Of a stretch of DNA of 11,090 nucleotides, positions 1-3,872 are shown in pieces. Positions within the stretch are counted from its first letter, which is position 1. Each line of letters starts with the position of its first letter. This DNA comes from JAMLHN01 sp035708745 (GTDB lineage: Bacteria; Chloroflexota; Chloroflexia; Thermomicrobiales; UBA6265). Location of the stretch: the NCBI GenBank assembly GCA_035708745.1, contig DASTFJ010000229.1:1-11090 (forward strand), in the 5' to 3' direction. Made by a program: the position numbers and the translations under genes. A model generated the notes under the pieces. It was not told the origin of the DNA. It did no database searches and saw only the letters and a program-made list of their open reading frames with translations.

Positions 1-465
1 TCATCGAGTGACGCCGGCCAGCCAACGGACAGTGCGACCAGGCTGCAGGTGACCGGGGAGCTCCCGGCGACCGCGGCGCTCGCGGATGCCATCCCAATTC
101 TCCTGTCGGAGTACCACTTCGACCTGCCAGCCAGCCTGGTCGCCGGCCCGCAAATTTGGCAACTGACCAATACCGGCGCGCAGCCGCATTTCCTGGGTCT
201 GGTGGAGCTCCCGGAGGGAACGACGACCGGCCAGTTGACCGAGTTTCTCGACATGGCCCTGACTGGGACGCCCGCGGTGAGCGCACTGGGTTTCGACGAC
301 GTTCAGGATGTGTATTCCTCGGTGATCTTCTCGGCGGGCCAGACGACCTGGATCGAGGTGGACCTGACTCCTGGCACGTACGGGGTCGCGTGTTTGGTCT
401 CCGATCGATACAGTCAGGCGCCGCATGCCACGCTGGGCATGATCCAGGTCTTCACGGTCCAGTAA
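1..465 (+). CDS. Secreted cupredoxin-like (type-1 copper) protein, 3' part only
   Basis: The frame is open from base 1, so the N-terminus lies outside the window; the GTG at 49 is probably internal. The visible 154 residues end in a compact beta-rich domain that looks like a plastocyanin-type cupredoxin. Likely copper ligands are the His of 'TGAQPHFLGL' (codon at 187), then Cys (391), His (424) and Met (439), giving H...C-x10-H-x4-M. The final segment 'PGTYGVACLVSDRYSQAPH' followed by 'ATLGMIQVFTV' closely follows the usual end of such domains. The loop between Cys and the second His is longer than the C-x2-H of plastocyanin or C-x4-H of auracyanin. The leading 'SSSDAGQPTDSATRLQ' may belong to a linker or an earlier domain. 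Probably exported and involved in electron transfer or copper handling, but a non-redox cupredoxin fold is possible. The next gene starts about 100 bp downstream on the same strand. Confidence 0.7.
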   Translation, partial: SSSDAGQPTDSATRLQVTGELPATAALADAIPILLSEYHFDLPASLVAGPQIWQLTNTGAQPHFLGLVELPEGTTTGQLTEFLDMALTGTPAVSALGFDDVQDVYSSVIFSAGQTTWIEVDLTPGTYGVACLVSDRYSQAPHATLGMIQVFTVQ

Positions 466-486
466 CCCACCTGCCGCGCCGGTTGT

Positions 487-500
487 CGATCGGCGATCGG
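487..500. repeat. Tandem 7-mer CGATCGG x2
   Basis: Two head-to-tail copies of CGATCGG, each containing the palindrome CGATCG, lie in the 100-bp spacer about 70 bp before the regulator start. Placement would suit an operator for an autoregulated MmyB-type repressor, but in GC-rich DNA such a short repeat can arise by chance. Confidence 0.3.
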
Positions 501-566
501 CGCAGCAGGCGTAGCATTACCACCGAGGTCATTGCCGAAGCGCAGATCGTTGGGCAGAATGAGCGC

Positions 567-1361
567 ATGAGCGTTGCGCAGGAACCGGTGGGAACGTTGT
601 TGCGGGAGTGGCGGATGCGCCGCCGTTTGAGCCAGCTCGATCTGGCGCTGGAGGCGGAGGTCTCCACCCGGCATCTCAGTTTCGTGGAAACCGGGCGGGC
701 CCAGCCAAGCCGCGAGATGATCCTCAAATTGGCAGAGCGGTTGGACATTCCCTTACGTGAGCAGAACGACCTGCTGCTGGCAGGCGGATTCGCTCCGGTC
801 TACCGGGACCGCTCGCTCGAATCACCCGCGCTGGCCCAGGCGCGCGAAGCGGTGCAGCGCATCCTCACCGGGCACGAGCCCTATCCCGCGCTTGCCATCG
901 ACCGGCATTGGAATCTGCTCGCCTTCAATCAGGCGATCGGACCGCTCCTCGCGGGCATCGCGCCGGAGCTGCTGCAACCGCCGGTGAATGTGCTGCGGCT
1001 TAGCCTGCATCCGGATGGACTCGCCCCGCGCATCGTCAATCTAGCCGAGTGGCGCGCCCATCTCTTCGACCGCCTCGACCGGCAGATCGCGCACACCGCC
1101 GATCCGCAGCTGATCGCATTGCGGCAGGAATTGGCGAACTATCCCTTCGAGAACACGGAGGAGCACGGTCGCATCGATGCGCTGCTCGTGCCGCTCGTGC
1201 TGCGCACCGAGTCAGGTGAGCTCCGTCTCTTCAGCACCACGACCGTCTTCGGCACCCCGCTGGAAATCACCCTCGCCGAGCTGGCGATCGAAGCCTTTTT
1301 CCCCGCGAATGCCGAAACCGCGGAGTTGCTGCGCGCCATGAACGTGGCAACCGTCTCGTAA
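567..1361 (+). CDS. XRE-family regulator with MmyB-like ligand-binding domain
   Basis: A 264-residue transcription regulator. Residues 8-62 form an XRE/Cro helix-turn-helix ('LLREWRMRRRLSQLDLALEA', then 'STRHLSFVETGRAQPSREMI'). Residues about 96-258 match the MmyB/MLTR ligand-binding domain: 'YPALAIDRHWNLLAFNQA' (106-123), the 'PPVNVLRLSLHPDGL' block (138-152), and the C-terminal 'TVFGTPLEITLAELAIEAFF' (226-245). In this family the second domain is PAS-like and binds a fatty acid or similar small molecule that changes DNA binding. Length is normal. The ATG at 567 is preferred because the HTH begins right after it; the frame is open further upstream, but that part is a low-quality Arg-rich shadow of the cupredoxin gene. 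No strong Shine-Dalgarno is seen. MmyB-type regulators commonly sit beside the oxidoreductase genes they control, so the Ddn-like oxidoreductase and cupin immediately downstream are the likely targets (inference). Confidence 0.9.
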   Translation: MSVAQEPVGTLLREWRMRRRLSQLDLALEAEVSTRHLSFVETGRAQPSREMILKLAERLDIPLREQNDLLLAGGFAPVYRDRSLESPALAQAREAVQRILTGHEPYPALAIDRHWNLLAFNQAIGPLLAGIAPELLQPPVNVLRLSLHPDGLAPRIVNLAEWRAHLFDRLDRQIAHTADPQLIALRQELANYPFENTEEHGRIDALLVPLVLRTESGELRLFSTTTVFGTPLEITLAELAIEAFFPANAETAELLRAMNVATVS

Positions 1362-1528
1362 GCAACCGTGTACATTGGAACGGTTTCGAGTGGCGCTACC
1401 AGCGGCCCGATCGCATCGAGCAGGGTCGGACAGCCGGGAACGCGACAGGCATGAGCCGGGTCGAAGAAGGAAAGGCTCCATCCCTTTCCGCGCTGATTCG
1501 ACATTCTGGCGATCCGCGCGTCGAATAC

Positions 1529-1533
1529 GAGGA
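1529..1533 (+). promoter_or_regulatory. Ribosome binding site deciding the GTG start at 1541
   Basis: GAGGA lies 7 nt before GTG 1541. The in-frame ATG at 1451 has only a poor purine stretch and would add 30 residues not expected in this family. Confidence 0.6.
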
Positions 1534-1540
1534 CAAGACC

Positions 1541-1948
1541 GTGAGCAAGTCCGCGCCTGATACAGCCCCTGCGCTCGACCAGTGGGCCAATGAGCCCTTC
1601 GCCTATCTGACGACCACCGGGCGTCGGACCGGCGCGCCGCATCGCATCGAGATCTGGTTCGCGGTGGACAACGGTCAGCTCTATCTCCTTTCCGGCGGCC
1701 GGGACCGATCCGACTGGGTGCAGAACCTCATGGCGAACCCAGATGTGTCGATCGAGCTCGGGACTGCCACGTTTGCCGGCGTCGCACAGGCGCTCGCACC
1801 AGATACCCCCGAAGACCGTCGCGCGCGCGAGCTGCTGGTCCAGAAATACCGGAAGGGCAACGATCTGGAGGAATGGGGCCGCATGTCGCTGCCGGTCACG
1901 ATCACCTTCGCGTCACCAATCGAGACGAATCAGGAGCATCGACCATGA
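1541..1948 (+). CDS. Deazaflavin (F420)-dependent nitroreductase-family oxidoreductase, Ddn/DUF385 type
   Basis: A 135-residue single-domain split-barrel protein of the F420H2-dependent reductase family (Ddn/DUF385, nitroreductase family deazaflavin-dependent oxidoreductase). Visible family features are 'EPFAYLTTTGRRTGAPHRIE' followed by 'IWFAVDNGQLYLLSGG', with the basic/Ser-rich strand that contacts the cofactor phosphate in this family, then 'SDWVQNLMANPDVSIELG' and the C-terminal 'ELLVQKYR' helix. Relatives reduce nitro compounds, quinones or other unsaturated substrates with F420H2; the substrate here cannot be told. The start is set at GTG 1541 by a GAGGA site 7 nt upstream and by the usual short N-terminus; ATG 1451 is the alternative, giving 165 residues. 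The stop overlaps the cupin start (ATGA at 1945-1948), so the two genes are translationally coupled and form an operon, probably under the regulator just upstream. Cytoplasmic; no signal peptide or membrane segment. Confidence 0.85.
   Translation: MSKSAPDTAPALDQWANEPFAYLTTTGRRTGAPHRIEIWFAVDNGQLYLLSGGRDRSDWVQNLMANPDVSIELGTATFAGVAQALAPDTPEDRRARELLVQKYRKGNDLEEWGRMSLPVTITFASPIETNQEHRP
1932..1936 (+). promoter_or_regulatory. Ribosome binding site of the first cupin gene
   Basis: AGGAG lies 8 nt before ATG 1945, inside the 3' end of the oxidoreductase gene. A good site in this position argues that the cupin was recently a translated gene. Confidence 0.6.
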
Positions 1949-2340
1949 AAATTACGCGCAGCGCCATCGCCACCCGCAAGGGTTCGGCGGAGTACTTCAC
2001 CGGCGATGTTTATATCGATGTTGTGGCGGAGGCGGACGGCCGTTTTACCGCCGGGGCGTCGAATGTCCATTTCACCCCCGGCGCGCGCACGGCCTAGCAT
2101 ACCCATCCGCTTGGCCAGACGATCTTCGTGCTGGAGGGGGTCGGCCGCTGCCAGCGCAAGGGCGGTCCGGTGGAAGAGATCCGGCCAGGCGACCGTGTCT
2201 TCTTCGAACCCGGGGAAGCGCACTGGCACGGAGCGGCGCCCGACCGCTTCATGCTGCATGTGGCGCTGGTCGAAGTAGACGACACCGGCAAGAGCGCCGA
2301 TTGGGGCGACAAAGTCACCGACGCGGAATACAACGGATAG
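1945..2340 (+). pseudogene. Cupin-domain protein interrupted by an in-frame TAG (copy A)
   Basis: One continuous frame encodes a small cupin of 131 codons, but codon 51 (2095-2097) is TAG. Before it: 'MKITRSAIATRKGSAEYFTG' through 'ASNVHFTPGARTA'. After it: 'HTHPLGQTIFVLEGVGRCQR', 'GPVEEIRPGDRVFFEPGEAH', 'WHGAAPDRFMLHVAL' and a normal end 'WGDKVTDAEYNG'. In this single-domain cupin family (COG1917-type) the motif is normally T-A-W-H-T-H-P, so TAG replaces TGG for Trp by one base change. The metal ligands H52, H54, Q58 and H93 lie downstream of the stop and are intact. No frameshift or other damage is seen, which points to a very recent nonsense mutation, a base error in the sequence, or far less likely readthrough. 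Restart at GTG 2128 would give a 70-residue product without the H-x-H. The gene overlaps the oxidoreductase upstream by ATGA. Substrate unknown. Confidence 0.85.
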
Positions 2341-2415
2341 CATTGCCGTCAGCGGTAACGCCCAGCTTGGTCGAGCTATCCCCTATTTGCGTGAAAGCGG
2401 TTCGTGCACACCATA

Positions 2416-2437
2416 GAATGGCCGCACTGGGCCATTC
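2416..2437. repeat. Perfect 8-bp inverted repeat, hairpin between convergent genes
   Basis: GAATGGCC and GGCCATTC are separated by the 6-base loop GCACTG. The repeat lies between the cupin end (2340) and the end of the minus-strand methyltransferase (2481), where a bidirectional terminator would be expected. No T-tract follows on either strand, so intrinsic termination is uncertain. Confidence 0.45.
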
Positions 2438-2480
2438 CGCGGTTGCGGATTAGGCGCATCGCGGCTAACGCTTCGGATCC

Positions 2481-3284
2481 CTATGATGGTTTCCGCCCAG
2501 AAGCGGTCATCATCGGGATCGAACTCAGGGCAAAGGCAGGGTTACCGAGCACGGCAATCGCCTGCTCTACCTGCGCGTCTGTCACGAGTCCCGCCGCGAC
2601 GGCTTCGGAGCGAATCTGCTCAAAATTCGCGCCGTCCATAAGTGCGCCGGGCGATCCACCGGGCCAAATGGAAAAACGACCTTCCATTTGCACGCCGGTC
2701 AATCCCAAAGCGACGAAACGGCGATAGAGGCTGCGTCCCCACGTCGGATCGAGGCCGTGCCGGTCCATGAGTTGCCGCATAGCGATCCGAACGGTGTCGA
2801 AGGCCGCATACCCTTCCGGATCCACGGCTGCAAAACCTCGGTCGATCAGCGCCGGGTCAAAATCTTCAATCACAATCCACCCGCCCGGCTTCAACGCATC
2901 GAACAGCCGGGCAAGGGCACGCTCACGTTGTGGTACGTGAATGAGCACCAGGCGCGCATGAATCAGGTCAAATACCTCGTTTGGCAGCGGGTCCACCCCA
3001 ATATCATGATGTCGCACCTCAACATTCGGATGTCCGGACGTCGTTAAGGCTTCCAGATGACTCGCGTCAATGTCCGTTACCAGCACATGCCCGCTTGGTC
3101 CGACACGCACTGCCAACCAGGTTGCGATCGACCCCCCTCCGGCGCCAACTTCCAGGCATTGCCATGATGGCCCAACCCCAGTCGCATCTAAAACGCGAAG
3201 CGTATGGGGGTCGTACAGCGACTCCAGACTCTGGAACCGCCGTGGTGTTTGTTCGGCGGCGTTGTCGAAAATGTAGTGAGTCAC
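2481..3284 (-). CDS. Class I SAM-dependent methyltransferase
   Basis: A 267-residue Rossmann-fold methyltransferase. Motif I is 'CLEVGAGGGSIATWLA' (43-58), the acidic residue for SAM ribose is in 'VTDIDASHLEAL' (69-80), and motif II/III regions are 'FDLIHARLVLIHVPQRERAL' (105-124) and 'LKPGGWIVIEDFDP' (131-144). The N-terminus 'HYIFDNAAEQTPRRFQSLES' resembles small-molecule methyltransferases of actinobacteria and Chloroflexota. The C-terminal half (about 150-260) is helical and would cap the substrate site; the substrate is not predictable. ATG 3284 is preceded by a G-run (GGGGG) as a weak ribosome site. It is transcribed opposite to its neighbours, is lower in GC than the flanking genes, and is bracketed by two directly repeated cupin segments, which suggests insertion of this gene or shuffling of the locus. 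Confidence 0.9.
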   Translation of the reverse strand: MTHYIFDNAAEQTPRRFQSLESLYDPHTLRVLDATGVGPSWQCLEVGAGGGSIATWLAVRVGPSGHVLVTDIDASHLEALTTSGHPNVEVRHHDIGVDPLPNEVFDLIHARLVLIHVPQRERALARLFDALKPGGWIVIEDFDPALIDRGFAAVDPEGYAAFDTVRIAMRQLMDRHGLDPTWGRSLYRRFVALGLTGVQMEGRFSIWPGGSPGALMDGANFEQIRSEAVAAGLVTDAQVEQAIAVLGNPAFALSSIPMMTASGRKPS

Positions 3285-3611
3285 GGATGCCCCCGTCCCG
3301 GGCGATTAAGCCGGTCAGACACCGAGAGGTCGTCCATCTCTGCAAATGAATGGCTTCGGCGGTGATCCATTGTAGCGCTCTAGCATGGCACGAGAATCAT
3401 TCATGGAAATCGGCACGACGATTTCAGCCAGAGCGGCTCATCTTTCATAGGGGTGCTACGCCTTGATGGATTTCCCAAGCGGCTGGAAACCGCTTCAGCT
3501 TGGGAGATCCGCGTTCCACGCGACAATGGGTGTGATGTTGTTATGTCCTTGCCTTCCAGGAAAAAGACTGGCAGACCTCGGAGCGCTTTACGCATCCGCG
3601 GACAGGCAAGG
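3285..3611. other. Lower-GC spacer without a supported gene
   Basis: This 327-bp stretch lies between the methyltransferase start and the recognisable part of the second cupin. It is clearly less GC-rich than the neighbouring genes. It must hold the methyltransferase promoter on the minus strand, though I see no convincing -35/-10 pair. It also holds the nested inverted repeats at 3474-3504. Short open stretches exist in several frames (for example GTG 3453 leading into the cupin frame), but none has a recognisable protein pattern. It may be a remnant of foreign DNA that replaced the 5' half of the second cupin. Confidence 0.4.
3474..3504. repeat. Nested, mutually exclusive inverted repeats
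   Basis: Outer arms CCCAAGC (3474-3480) and GCTTGGG (3498-3504) are perfect complements. Inner arms AAGCGG (3477-3482) and CCGCTT (3490-3495) are also perfect, with a 7-base loop. The two hairpins share bases 3477-3480, so only one can form at a time. No transcript that would use them is evident. Confidence 0.45.
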
Positions 3612-3872
3612 TATCCAAACGGACAAACCATCTATGTGCTCGAAGGTGTCGGTCGCTGCCAACGCGCCAGCGGCCCGGTGGAAGAGATCCGGCCGGGCGG
3701 CCGGGTGTTCTTCGAGCCGGGTGAGCACCACTGGCACGGAGCCGCGCCCGACCGCTTCATGCTGCACGTCGCCATCGCGCCGGTCGACGATCAGGGCAGC
3801 CCGGTGACGTGGGGTGTGCACGTCACCGACGCCGAGCACACCGGCGCCGATCAGGAACCGCCGCAGGTATAG
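3612..3872 (+). pseudogene. 5'-truncated cupin remnant (copy B), metal site lost
   Basis: From about 3615 the frame matches copy A: 'PNGQTIYVLEGVGRCQR', 'GPVEEIRPGGRVFFEPGEHH', 'WHGAAPDRFMLHVA', 'WGVHVTDAEHTG', followed by a tail 'ADQEPPQV'. Over 74 aligned residues 57 are identical to copy A. Upstream the homology stops: where a cupin should have A-W-H-T-H-P the frame reads Q-A-R-Y-P, so both His of H-x-H are gone and the first half of the beta-barrel is missing. The frame stays open back to GTG 3453, giving a possible 139-residue product, but its first 50 residues do not resemble a cupin. Most likely a truncated pseudogene left by duplication or recombination; a new hybrid ORF cannot be excluded. 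Its last 22 bp overlap the 3' end of the convergent secreted-protein gene. Confidence 0.75.

Noticed and set aside
156..566. In-frame N-terminal extension of the XRE regulator back to 156
   Set aside because: It overlaps the cupredoxin coding region in another frame, is an Arg/Gly-rich low-quality translation, and the helix-turn-helix begins right after ATG 567.
1451..1540. ATG 1451 as start of the deazaflavin-dependent oxidoreductase
   Set aside because: The extra 30 residues do not resemble the family, whose members start shortly before the 'EPFAYLTTTGRRTG' strand, and GTG 1541 has a better ribosome site.
3453..3611. GTG 3453 start as a genuine N-terminus of cupin copy B
   Set aside because: Residues 1-50 of that frame show no cupin strands or H-x-H motif and lie in different-composition DNA; treated as a junction artefact of the truncation.
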